A program made the translations under genes and the position numbers. A DNA stretch of 64,000 nucleotides from contig CAITIQ010000606.1 of the NCBI GenBank assembly GCA_903892415.1, forward strand, positions 124,001-188,000. The letters run 5' to 3'. The notes under the pieces were generated by a model, which saw nothing but the letters and a program-made list of their open reading frames with translations, searched no databases and was not told the DNA's origin. Below, piece after piece: positions 27,686-35,547 of this stretch (the first letter of the stretch is position 1; every line of letters begins with the position of its first letter). This DNA comes from an uncultured delta proteobacterium. Its GTDB lineage: Bacteria > Myxococcota_A > Polyangia > Polyangiales > Polyangiaceae.

Positions 27686-29280
27686 GCGGTGGTTGAACCG
27701 TCGGCCTTGGGTCCGTCACTGATTTCAATCATGATGCCGCTGCGGGTGCGGATGCGCGATAGCTCGATGCTCTCCACGACTTCGTTCGGCATGGGCGACA
27801 CTACAGGCGACTTTTTTAGCGGATTGGGAACGGTCCCTATGATCACGGGCCGGTCGGGGTCCCCGTCGAGAAACGCAACTAGAACTTCGGCTCCAGCCCG
27901 AATTGGGAAGTGATGACCGTAGTTCGCTCCCGAGTGGGGTTGCGCCATCCGCACACGCGGCATGACTCGAGTTGACTGATCGAAATGTAACTTGACGGTG
28001 TATCGACCTTGGAAGTCGATGTCTTGCAACTCAGAGGTTGGACTAGCGCCCTGAATCACGCCCGTGACTACCCCATTGATGCGTGGGCGCGGTGTACGAC
28101 GCGGAGGCCGGTAGCCAATCGTTCCAGTCCCGATCCCCGTCTTCTCTGCATAGATTAGCTTAACGAACGTCTTGTACTCGGCGGGCCGCCGTTCGGTGGT
28201 CATGAAGGCTTTGGGGTTCGAGTATCGGTGTTCAACCGCGACAGCCAAGAAGATGCTGGCCGAATCGAGTCGCGCATGCCCCTCGATCTTGAAGCGCATA
28301 CCCGCAAACATGGTTGGGAGTGGACCTTGCGCAGCGAGTACTTGGCGCTCGCTCTCCGCGCTTTCTGCGCGGACTTTGGCGAGCAGAGCTGCTTCTGCGG
28401 CGTTCTTGGCGTTCGGTGCGTACTCAACGTGCGCTCCAGCCGAGGGAATCGTGAGATGCGACTCGCCGCCGAGTATGTCAAACAGCTTTTCTCCGCCTAC
28501 CTCGAACGAGGCCGCAGGCGTTCGATAGCTGTAGTCGTATGTGTAGTAGTCGCTCGCGATCGCCTGTGTGTGCCGCGACACCTCAAGAATGCCGTGACAA
28601 TCGGACCCGCCTTGAAAGCTGATCGGGTTCTCGGCACATGGAAACCCGGCCGAGTGGTCGGTAAAGACGAGCTTCTCGACCTCGCCATCGTCCTCAAAGA
28701 AGTAGGAAATCCCGACATGTTCCGCGAGTCGCGAGATAAACGCCCTATCGCTCTCGCGGTATTGGATCACCAATCGAGGCTGGACCGTGTTCGTGTCTGG
28801 GTCGGCGTCTGTCCACGCTGCAGCGCCATACAAATTTGGATCCAGGAGTCGCAGCTCAAAATCAGTGGTAGCCCATTGCGCGGCCGTCAACTTCGCGCGG
28901 ATGACTTCTGGGTAGCTCAGGCCTGCGTAGAGGTCCTGTGACACGAAGCGATCGAGCTCTGCGAATCGCGGAGCAACCACGAAGGTGTACGGAAACCCTC
29001 CGCTCGCATCCGGCTCCAGCCGGTCCTCAAAGCGCTGTACGACTCCACGCACTGTTCGCACGACCGACTGCACCCCCGACTTCGATTCAAGAAATCGAAT
29101 GGTCGCGGCGACGCTCATGACCTCGTCAGGTTCAAGCGGAAGCTCACTACCCGGTTGCACAACCGTAAGCGTGAAACGGTATGGCTGCCCTATCGCCTCC
29201 TCGCCGACTAGCGTGGTGACGGCTAGTGTCGCGGTTCGTTCCTCGGGGAGGTCGAGTTCGAGTTCAACGATGAGTTCCAC
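27682..29280 (-). CDS. vgrG: Type VI secretion spike protein VgrG
   Basis: The 532-residue product from GTG 29280 has the VgrG architecture. The phage gp27-like part is at about residues 20-370, with YRESDRAFISRLAEHVGISYFFEDD. The gp5-like OB fold is at about 410-500, with GRYTVKLHFDQSTRVMPRVRMAQPHSG. It ends with VEVL-type strands and IRTRSGIMIEISDG, where the beta-helix needle starts. The protein stops soon after, so it is a short VgrG without an extension effector domain. It trimerises at the tip of the type VI apparatus. No tube, sheath or baseplate genes lie in this window, so it is an orphan tip locus here. Confidence 0.9.
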   Translation of the reverse strand: MELIVELELDLPEERTATLAVTTLVGEEAIGQPYRFTLTVVQPGSELPLEPDEVMSVAATIRFLESKSGVQSVVRTVRGVVQRFEDRLEPDASGGFPYTFVVAPRFAELDRFVSQDLYAGLSYPEVIRAKLTAAQWATTDFELRLLDPNLYGAAAWTDADPDTNTVQPRLVIQYRESDRAFISRLAEHVGISYFFEDDGEVEKLVFTDHSAGFPCAENPISFQGGSDCHGILEVSRHTQAIASDYYTYDYSYRTPAASFEVGGEKLFDILGGESHLTIPSAGAHVEYAPNAKNAAEAALLAKVRAESAESERQVLAAQGPLPTMFAGMRFKIEGHARLDSASIFLAVAVEHRYSNPKAFMTTERRPAEYKTFVKLIYAEKTGIGTGTIGYRPPRRTPRPRINGVVTGVIQGASPTSELQDIDFQGRYTVKLHFDQSTRVMPRVRMAQPHSGANYGHHFPIRAGAEVLVAFLDGDPDRPVIIGTVPNPLKKSPVVSPMPNEVVESIELSRIRTRSGIMIEISDGPKADGSTTA

Positions 29281-29353
29281 GCGAGAATGAGAAAGAGTGG
29301 GAGACTTCCTGTCAACTCATGAATCATCGTTGGATGCTTTCGGTCAGGGTGAC

Positions 29354-29959
29354 TCAAGCGGCGTTGGAGCCTATCGGAGAGAGTCTGCGCTGCAGGATTG
29401 CCTTGAGCCGCTGAACGGCTGCATGGTGTCGACGACGGATGGTGGCGTAGCTGCGGCCGCGAGCGCTTGCGATCTCTTTCAGCTGGCGCTCATGGAAGTA
29501 GTACTCGCACAGAATCCGTCGCTCCTCGCGAACGAGCGTTGCAATGCTCTGATGAAGCGCTAGCTCGAGAATGAACCTGCGTTCGACTCGCAACAGCTCG
29601 TCCTCCAGATCCATGGTGGCGTGCTCAGCCAACGCCGCGGGGGTCAGCCAGCGTTGAGGCATTTCACTATCCGCCCCTATGAGCGCTTCCCGACGGCGCA
29701 GTCGGCGCAAGTCGCGCAGACAGCGGTGCATGGCCCATTTGATCCTCATTGTGGCGTAGGCGCCGAAGGGGACACCAAGGGAAGGATCGAACTCTTGTGC
29801 GGCCTTGAGGATGGCTTCATAGCCGCTCGAGCGCACCTCGTCGTGTTCGACTGAATGCACACGAAGTGAGCGCGCAATCAGATCGACGAGGTGAACGTGC
29901 TTGAGCGCGAGTGCCTGCTGGCTTTCGGTGAGTGCGACGGCAGCTTGTTTCACCTCCAC
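29354..29959 (-). CDS. Sigma-70 family RNA polymerase sigma factor
   Basis: The 201-residue product has region 2 at about residues 20-90 (GYEAILKAAQEFDPSLGVPFGAYATMRIKWAMHRCLRD). It has a region 4 helix-turn-helix at about 140-190 (LVREERRILCEYYFHERQLKEIASARGRSYATIRRRH). The region 2 pattern with FxxYAxxRI resembles group 3 (FliA/SigB-like) sigma factors. No anti-sigma gene is adjacent. It lies directly upstream of vgrG on the same strand with 73 bp between, so it may direct expression of that unit. Starts at GTG 29959 or GTG 29953 are both possible. Confidence 0.82.
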   Translation of the reverse strand: MEVKQAAVALTESQQALALKHVHLVDLIARSLRVHSVEHDEVRSSGYEAILKAAQEFDPSLGVPFGAYATMRIKWAMHRCLRDLRRLRRREALIGADSEMPQRWLTPAALAEHATMDLEDELLRVERRFILELALHQSIATLVREERRILCEYYFHERQLKEIASARGRSYATIRRRHHAAVQRLKAILQRRLSPIGSNAA

Positions 29960-30014
29960 TATTTCGCGAAGGCGAGCGAAGCGTTGACAGCCTATTTACG
30001 AAATCGCATCGACC

Positions 30015-31787
30015 TCACCCAACCAACGTGCTCGAGTCGGGCGCTCCCATTGCAGCGACGTGGTCCAGCTCGTTCGGTTCCCAACCGAGCTCGTCGAACC
30101 AGCGACCACCAATCTGACGGTTCACCGGTAGCGCCTGATTCGCGACGCCGGAGAAGAGTACGAGGTCGTTGCGTCGCATGATTTCGTCGCCAAGAGGGTC
30201 GAGCGCCAACGCGCGGTCCTTTGGGTTCTCGAGGCTGTCCGCCTCATGGACTGCCTGGAGGAAGCTCCACGCATCGGTAATCTTCTCGCAGTAGCGATTG
30301 ACTGCGGCGTTGGGCAGCATCCCGACCGCCGCTTTCGCTTGCATTAGGCGAGCCACACAGTCGAAGCCAACGCGCACCAAATCCGAGCGACTCAACCACT
30401 TGGTTTCGTAGTTCATTCGGTTGATGAGGGAAGCCCGTTCCATTCCGCGACGATGCTGCTCCACCGTTCGGAAGAAAACCCGATAGCCGTAGTCCTCCGG
30501 GTTCTCGAAGATGTTCGATGCTGGGTCCAAGAACGGAATCATTGGACAGACCATCGGATTGACCGGCTGTCCTTTGAACTTCTCGAGCAGGTGAGCCGCA
30601 TAGTCGACTGTCGCATGGCAGCTCGCCTCGGTTTGGTGCGGCATCCCAACGAAGAACCAGATGTCGATCGCGTGAATGCCCGCTTCGATGGCTATCGGCA
30701 GCCAAGCCTCGAGTTCCTCGTTCGAGTAGACCCCTCGGCCTGAATGTTTGGCGATGACCGGATCGTGGCTCTCGGGTGAGAGCGTTATCGACACGCGGGA
30801 AGGCAGCTGTCCCATGGCTCGGAGCACATCCGGAGGAGTTAAATGAAACTGCTCGAAGCTGACGGACTTGAGTTCGGTCGTGCCAAGTTCCTTGATGAAC
30901 CAGAGCAACCTCTCCTTGGACTCGTTGTACGATCCGACCGAGTAGAAGTGGTAGTTCGACGCGTTCGCGAGGCGGCGCATCGAGTCGATCTCGTAAGAGA
31001 TCTCAGTGTCCGGCTTCCGTGCCATGGCGCGCTTCTTCCCGAAGATTCTGCGAAAGGCATCACGGGAACCGCCACACCACGGGCAGTTGTAGGCGCAACC
31101 AGCGTTCTGAGTGCTGAGGATCTCCCGAATGGGGAAGCCCTTCACCTTGGGAGTCACCGGTTGTGTGGACCAGTCGATACCGCAGCCATAGGTTTCTGGT
31201 TTGTGGCCGAACTCATTCTCGACGGGCGAACCGAAACCATTCTTGAAGAGTAGGTTTTGTACCCCGTCGAGCTTCTGACCGCTTTTGATCCGCGCAAGTA
31301 GGTCAAGCATCGGCTCATGCGTGTCGTAGCCGCGCATCACTAGGTCGATGAAGGGATAACGGATGAGTTCGTCGGCGTAGTAGGTCGAGGAGATTCCACC
31401 CAATAGGATCTTGATGTCCGGACGCGCGCGCTTGAGTCGCTCGGCCACCTCGAGTGCGCCTTGCACATGGATCATCCAGTGAAGGTCAATTCCCACGACC
31501 GGGACGTCCAAGGCCGCAAAAACCTTCTCCACGTCCAGGTTGGGATACCGAACGAGCAGGCTTGCCAGATTGAGTAGCTTGACGTCAAAGTCGCGCTCCC
31601 CCAAGAACCGCTGCAGGGTTTTGAAGCCTACGGGAAAGTACTCGTAAAGAGGCGTGATCGGAACGTCGCCACTGGTTCCCAAGAACGGAAAGTAGAGATC
31701 TCGGCGCCGCCGGAACTCGAAGACCGCGGGGGCGTGGAGCAGGAGCAGGTCTGCGCGAAGAGGAGAGAGTCCTCCTGATTGAACCAT
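30015..31787 (-). CDS. B12-binding radical SAM protein
   Basis: The 590-residue product has an N-terminal cobalamin-binding-like Rossmann domain (about residues 55-190; VVGIDLHWMIHVQGALEVAERLK). A radical SAM domain follows with the [4Fe-4S] motif CAYNCPWCGG (CxxxCxxC, about residues 228-235). C-terminal helices follow. The order and the early region resemble the radical SAM family that includes archaeal Ta0216-like proteins. The reaction is unknown; such enzymes often methylate or rearrange unactivated carbon. It is the first gene of the leftward run, 55 bp upstream of the sigma factor. Confidence 0.85.
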   Translation of the reverse strand: MVQSGGLSPLRADLLLLHAPAVFEFRRRRDLYFPFLGTSGDVPITPLYEYFPVGFKTLQRFLGERDFDVKLLNLASLLVRYPNLDVEKVFAALDVPVVGIDLHWMIHVQGALEVAERLKRARPDIKILLGGISSTYYADELIRYPFIDLVMRGYDTHEPMLDLLARIKSGQKLDGVQNLLFKNGFGSPVENEFGHKPETYGCGIDWSTQPVTPKVKGFPIREILSTQNAGCAYNCPWCGGSRDAFRRIFGKKRAMARKPDTEISYEIDSMRRLANASNYHFYSVGSYNESKERLLWFIKELGTTELKSVSFEQFHLTPPDVLRAMGQLPSRVSITLSPESHDPVIAKHSGRGVYSNEELEAWLPIAIEAGIHAIDIWFFVGMPHQTEASCHATVDYAAHLLEKFKGQPVNPMVCPMIPFLDPASNIFENPEDYGYRVFFRTVEQHRRGMERASLINRMNYETKWLSRSDLVRVGFDCVARLMQAKAAVGMLPNAAVNRYCEKITDAWSFLQAVHEADSLENPKDRALALDPLGDEIMRRNDLVLFSGVANQALPVNRQIGGRWFDELGWEPNELDHVAAMGAPDSSTLVG

Positions 31788-31889
31788 CGGACTACGGTAC
31801 CTTGCGCGGCGGCAGGGGCAATCTCTTCGGTGGACTAATCTTCCGGCGTCCCCCTAAGTCCCCATTCCTGGTAGCTTTCCAAGACTGCC

Positions 31890-32309
31890 GTGCACAAGGA
31901 ATCGCAGGACAAGGACCAGCCCACCCTCAAGGTTCGCCTCGATAAGTGGCTTTGGGCAGCACGCTTCTTCAAGACCCGTAGCCAGTCACTCGATGCTATC
32001 TCGGGCGGCCACGTGAAGTGTGGCGGGGATCGGGTCAAGGCTGGCACCACCATGCATGTGGGCATGGTGCTCGAGGTGATGCGCGCCGGTATCCCGTGGG
32101 AGATCGTCGTGCGAGCGCTCTCCGACCAGCGAGGCAAGGGGGCCGACGCAGCCCTGCTCTATGAGGAGACCGAGGCTGGTCGCACGCGGCGCGAGCGCAC
32201 CCAGGAGGAACGACGCTCGCTCGCGTTGATGGCACCCGACATGAAGGGGCGTCCCACCAAGCGGGATCGGCGCGCCATGGTGAGGCTCCGGACGAATCAT
32301 CATGGCTAG
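31890..32309 (+). CDS. hslR: S4-domain RNA-binding protein, Hsp15 family
   Basis: The 139-residue product from GTG 31890 carries an S4 domain at about residues 14-75 (VRLDKWLWAARFFKTRSQS, then GGHVKCGGDRVKAG). A basic tail (TKRDRRAMVRLR) follows, as in ribosome-associated Hsp15, which binds 50S subunits carrying stalled peptidyl-tRNA after heat shock. The length fits the family (about 130). It is divergent from the radical SAM gene with about 100 bp between, which must hold both promoters. No heat-shock operator was recognised. Confidence 0.87.
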   Translation: MHKESQDKDQPTLKVRLDKWLWAARFFKTRSQSLDAISGGHVKCGGDRVKAGTTMHVGMVLEVMRAGIPWEIVVRALSDQRGKGADAALLYEETEAGRTRRERTQEERRSLALMAPDMKGRPTKRDRRAMVRLRTNHHG

Positions 32310-32426
32310 CGTTCGCGAGCGATCCACGAAGGAGCGGCGTTCGTAGAGCAGTCGTTTGGCTCGCAGTCACTTCGTACCGAGCAAGAGTTTCTGATCAACC
32401 ATCCCTTGCAATCCTTGGATCCACGA

Positions 32427-33077
32427 ATGAAGTCTCTAAACGCAGTTATCGCCCTGGGTGTCTTTGCGCTAGGCGCTTGCAACGAGGAAAGCTCCGTTCC
32501 CGCTGACAACGTCATTTACGAAGGCGGAGCCACCGACGAAGCGTTGGAGAACCTGCTAGCAGGGACTGTCTCCTTCGTCGCCGACCAGGAGGTTCTGTTT
32601 ACGTGGCCCGTCGACGGCGACATTTTGCCAACCGACGAGCCACTGTCGTTCTGCTACGTGGTGCCTGAATCAACTGCACGCGCTCCGCGCAGCCACCCGA
32701 CGCGCGAAGCCTTCGGCTGGTTGTTCCCGGGCCAAAGACACTCGGGCAAAGACGGGGCATGGGTTGGGCTAGACACAGCTTTGCTCCTAGCTCCTATCTT
32801 CGCAGAGCCAACGCCCGCCCTGGCTCATGGCACTCCGATCAATGGGCGTGCCTTTTTGCTCAAGTTCTCCTCCTCGGCGAATCCTTCGCTCGCGACAGTG
32901 TTCACCACCCAGCTCGACTATTTCCCCGATGCCCTCGTGCTGCAAAAGCTTCATGCCGCAGATGGGGGGGTTACTGTCGAGCTGACGAGCGCGATCTTCG
33001 AGGAGAACCGCGTCACACCCGACGGTGGGCCTTTCAGAGGGGGAAAGATCACTGTGCAGTTCAGGGCGCCCAACTAG
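32427..33077 (+). CDS. Hypothetical lipoprotein
   Basis: The 216-residue product from ATG 32427 has a signal peptide with lipobox (LGAC, Cys18). The mature part is mostly beta-strand with short loops and contains FTWPVDGDILPTDEPLSFCYV and TTQLDYFPDALV. No family motif was recognised. The gene stops 2 nt before the convergent L,D-transpeptidase stop. The frame opens further upstream, but the signal peptide places the start at 32427. Confidence 0.6.
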   Translation: MKSLNAVIALGVFALGACNEESSVPADNVIYEGGATDEALENLLAGTVSFVADQEVLFTWPVDGDILPTDEPLSFCYVVPESTARAPRSHPTREAFGWLFPGQRHSGKDGAWVGLDTALLLAPIFAEPTPALAHGTPINGRAFLLKFSSSANPSLATVFTTQLDYFPDALVLQKLHAADGGVTVELTSAIFEENRVTPDGGPFRGGKITVQFRAPN

Positions 33078-33079
33078 CG

Positions 33080-33793
33080 CTACTGAATGATCTCCACTGG
33101 GGTGCCCTTGGGCGCCACGGTGGCAATTTCGTCGATCTCATTGTTGTCCAACGCGATGCAGCCCAGCGTCCAGTCGGCGAGCTTGTGAAGTTTTGACGGT
33201 TGGTCCGCGCGATGTCCGTGGATGGCGATGGCCGAGCCAGCTCCCACTTTTGGTGGCGCTTCACCCCTTTTGACCGCCGCCTCGTAGCGCGCGCGATCGG
33301 CGTCCCCTGGGTAGTCCAGGGCCAAGTAGGTGTGCCACTTGCTTGGGTAGCGGCCAGTCACGGCAAACCGCCCTTCGGGCGTCTTGCGGTCCCCTTCGAA
33401 CAGCTTCTGCTCGAGACCGCCGCTTCCCAGAGCGACGGTGAAGCTTTTGACGATGTTGGTGCCTCGAACGATGTGAAGCTTGTGCCGTGCCTTCTCAATC
33501 AGCAGCTTGTCGGCTGGAGATGGTCCAACGGCCTGTGATCTGCAGGTGTAGCCTTGCGGACAGTCTCCGTCCGAAGCCACACCCGCTTGAGGTGCAACGA
33601 CTGGCAAGGGCAGAGCCGTGGGCGCTTGTGGCGATGTCGTATCATCAAAAGCAAAAGTCGTATTGTTTGTATCCGACGACGGTAGGAGCTGTTGCTTCGT
33701 CGTTCCCGTGACCTCGCAACCAACGAGCAGCCATGCCGCCAACAAGCACAGGCGGAGTTGGTTGAGCCGTCGGCGTCGTTCCCTGACCTTCAT
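33080..33793 (-). CDS. L,D-transpeptidase (YkuD) lipoprotein
   Basis: The 237-residue product has an Arg-rich N-terminus, a hydrophobic core and the lipobox LLVGC (Cys26). A Ser/Thr/Pro linker leads to a YkuD domain (about residues 95-237). It shows KTPEGRF, IAIHGHRADQP and the catalytic segment ADWTLGCIALDN, with His, Thr/Gly and Cys in the expected order. These enzymes make 3-3 cross-links or attach proteins to peptidoglycan, or cut related bonds, in the periplasm. Lipidation would anchor it near the wall. It is tail-to-tail with the preceding lipoprotein gene. Confidence 0.88.
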   Translation of the reverse strand: MKVRERRRRLNQLRLCLLAAWLLVGCEVTGTTKQQLLPSSDTNNTTFAFDDTTSPQAPTALPLPVVAPQAGVASDGDCPQGYTCRSQAVGPSPADKLLIEKARHKLHIVRGTNIVKSFTVALGSGGLEQKLFEGDRKTPEGRFAVTGRYPSKWHTYLALDYPGDADRARYEAAVKRGEAPPKVGAGSAIAIHGHRADQPSKLHKLADWTLGCIALDNNEIDEIATVAPKGTPVEIIQ

Positions 33794-33891
33794 GAAGTCT
33801 CATCGGCGCTCGGACCTGTGACAGCACGTGAGCGATTTCGATGCAGTTGGAAACTATCGGGTGGGTGAGGCTGACGGGGGCTCGCAGCTCA

Positions 33892-34707
33892 TCACTGACA
33901 CTCGCCATCGTACGCTGCCGAAGTGCCCGCGCCGTTCGCGTGGCACTCATTGCTGTAGGTCACGCCGTCGCAGCCACAGACGGGCGCATAAACCTCGGCG
34001 CATCCACCTGGGCGTGGTTGGCAGGAGCCGGCGGCCTCGGCTGCGCCGCAGGAAGTGTCCTCACAATAGTATTCCTCAGCACACGCCAGCTCTGGACCGC
34101 AAAGAGCGGGGCTGCATTCTCCCTCGGAGGCTACCGAAACCCCAGCGCCGTTGGCCGAGCAGGCGTTCTCGTAGCTGTTGCCATCACAGCCGCATACGGG
34201 AGCGTAGAGTTCGGGGCAAACATCAGGAATCGCCTTGCATTCTCCGAGAGCATCAGCGCCACCGCAAAATGCGCTCGGGGCAAAGTCGCAGAACTCCCCT
34301 TCGCCACAGGGAACGCCGGCGATGCCACCACAGCTGTCATTGGGCGCTTCAGGAGCAATGCAACCGCAGCCGCAATCGGCTGAGTTGAAGCTTGTGAACC
34401 CATCGCCACAGCCAATCTCCTGCGTACACTCGAGCGACCCTGGTTCTCCCCGATACCGTACGGAGGGGTTTGCCGGGTCTGGACAATTGCTCTCCGTGCA
34501 ATCGGGGTCTTCCTCGAGACAGAAGTCATCACACTCTGCATCGCTATACCAACCCTCAAGTGCGCAGATGTCCTCGCCAGACGGCGTAGTCCCCAAGAAC
34601 TCCCGGGCCTCCTCTTTCGTGTAGCCAGTCTCTCCCGATCCCGAACCGCATGCAGCAAGGAGTGGGAAAGACAAGACACCCGAAACCAAGCGAATAGAGA
34701 AAGGCAT
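33892..34707 (-). CDS. Lipoprotein with two Kazal-like modules
   Basis: The 271-residue product from ATG 34707 has AGGAG just upstream, a signal peptide and lipobox (LLAAC, Cys20). After an acidic Cys-rich region come two repeats of about 65 residues near the C-terminus. Each ends in a Kazal-type inhibitor pattern: YAPVCGCDGNSYENACSANG and YAPVCGCDGVTYSNECHANG. Kazal domains block serine proteases by inserting a loop into the active site. The modules are tandem duplicates, as the preceding CxxxxFC-type segment is also repeated. The protein probably acts at the cell surface against secreted or self-made proteases. Confidence 0.82.
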   Translation of the reverse strand: MPFSIRLVSGVLSFPLLAACGSGSGETGYTKEEAREFLGTTPSGEDICALEGWYSDAECDDFCLEEDPDCTESNCPDPANPSVRYRGEPGSLECTQEIGCGDGFTSFNSADCGCGCIAPEAPNDSCGGIAGVPCGEGEFCDFAPSAFCGGADALGECKAIPDVCPELYAPVCGCDGNSYENACSANGAGVSVASEGECSPALCGPELACAEEYYCEDTSCGAAEAAGSCQPRPGGCAEVYAPVCGCDGVTYSNECHANGAGTSAAYDGECQ

Positions 34708-34787
34708 AGCTGCTCCTTGACTTGACGCGGATCCGCTTCGCAGCTTTGGCGAAGCCACGAAGAGTCCCTGGATAATTGATTGATAAA

Positions 34788-35492
34788 CTACGGAATCGAG
34801 ACGGTGATGGCTCGTCGCTCTATTTCGGGCGCCAGCACATCAATCAGCAAAACGTCTTCGACCTCAGCCGCGGAACCGTTCGCGCTTACCGTGATGAAAC
34901 CAACTTGGGAAGGCGCGAGCGATAGTGCGTTAGTGGGGCTAAACGAGAAGCCGGCCTGGCCCCGGCGAAGCTGCGGTGGTCCAAGGTCGACAGGAACGTC
35001 ACATAGATTGCGGATAACAATCGAAGTCGAGTCGCTGGGGCCATCCAAGCCGAGCCAGCGGGTCGGAGAGATCTCGAGACACTCAACGACTGGCTCTACG
35101 ACTGTGAGCGCAGTGCCAGTGTTGTCCACGCGCAGGTCCAACGGCTCCGAGCGGCTGCCCGCTACGACCTGGAATCGGAGCACGTGGCTCGGGAACGCGC
35201 TGACAGCGACGGCGAAGGATCCGTCTGATGAAACCGAAACGACCGAAGGTGCGTTCGCCTGGGAAAGATTCGTAATGACGACGTTGCCTTCGGCCGGGTC
35301 CACCGTGCCGGGGGCCGCCACGAAGCTAATGATTCCGATTTGGTCGAGCGACTCGACGCCGAGTAGGCTCAACCCGCTTTCATCAAGTGTCGGAGCATCC
35401 TCAGGCGGGCTTGGAACTGGGCTGATGCCACACCCGCCAACTAGGGCGAGGACCCCCAGAACGGCTAGCTTTGCAAAGAAGGAACGGCCCAC
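34788..35492 (-). CDS. Hypothetical lipoprotein
   Basis: The 234-residue product from GTG 35492 has a signal peptide with lipobox (LVGGC, Cys21). The mature part is beta-rich and may hold two Ig-like domains (about residues 45-125 and 130-234); the second has LGLDGPSDSTSIVIRNLCD. An ATG at 35546 is also in frame but lies outside the signal-peptide core. It is divergent from the large kinase regulator, with 55 bp between the starts, so the two may share regulation. No specific function is recognised. Confidence 0.6.
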   Translation of the reverse strand: MGRSFFAKLAVLGVLALVGGCGISPVPSPPEDAPTLDESGLSLLGVESLDQIGIISFVAAPGTVDPAEGNVVITNLSQANAPSVVSVSSDGSFAVAVSAFPSHVLRFQVVAGSRSEPLDLRVDNTGTALTVVEPVVECLEISPTRWLGLDGPSDSTSIVIRNLCDVPVDLGPPQLRRGQAGFSFSPTNALSLAPSQVGFITVSANGSAAEVEDVLLIDVLAPEIERRAITVSIP

Positions 35493-35547
35493 ACGGCAAC
35501 TTAAGCAAAACTGAGACCAGAAGTAAGCGGAGGAAAAGAGGGCCATA

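Noticed and set aside
27682-29280. Complete type VI secretion cluster
   Set aside because: Only the tip protein and DUF2169 are present; no sheath, tube, baseplate, membrane complex or ClpV gene was found.
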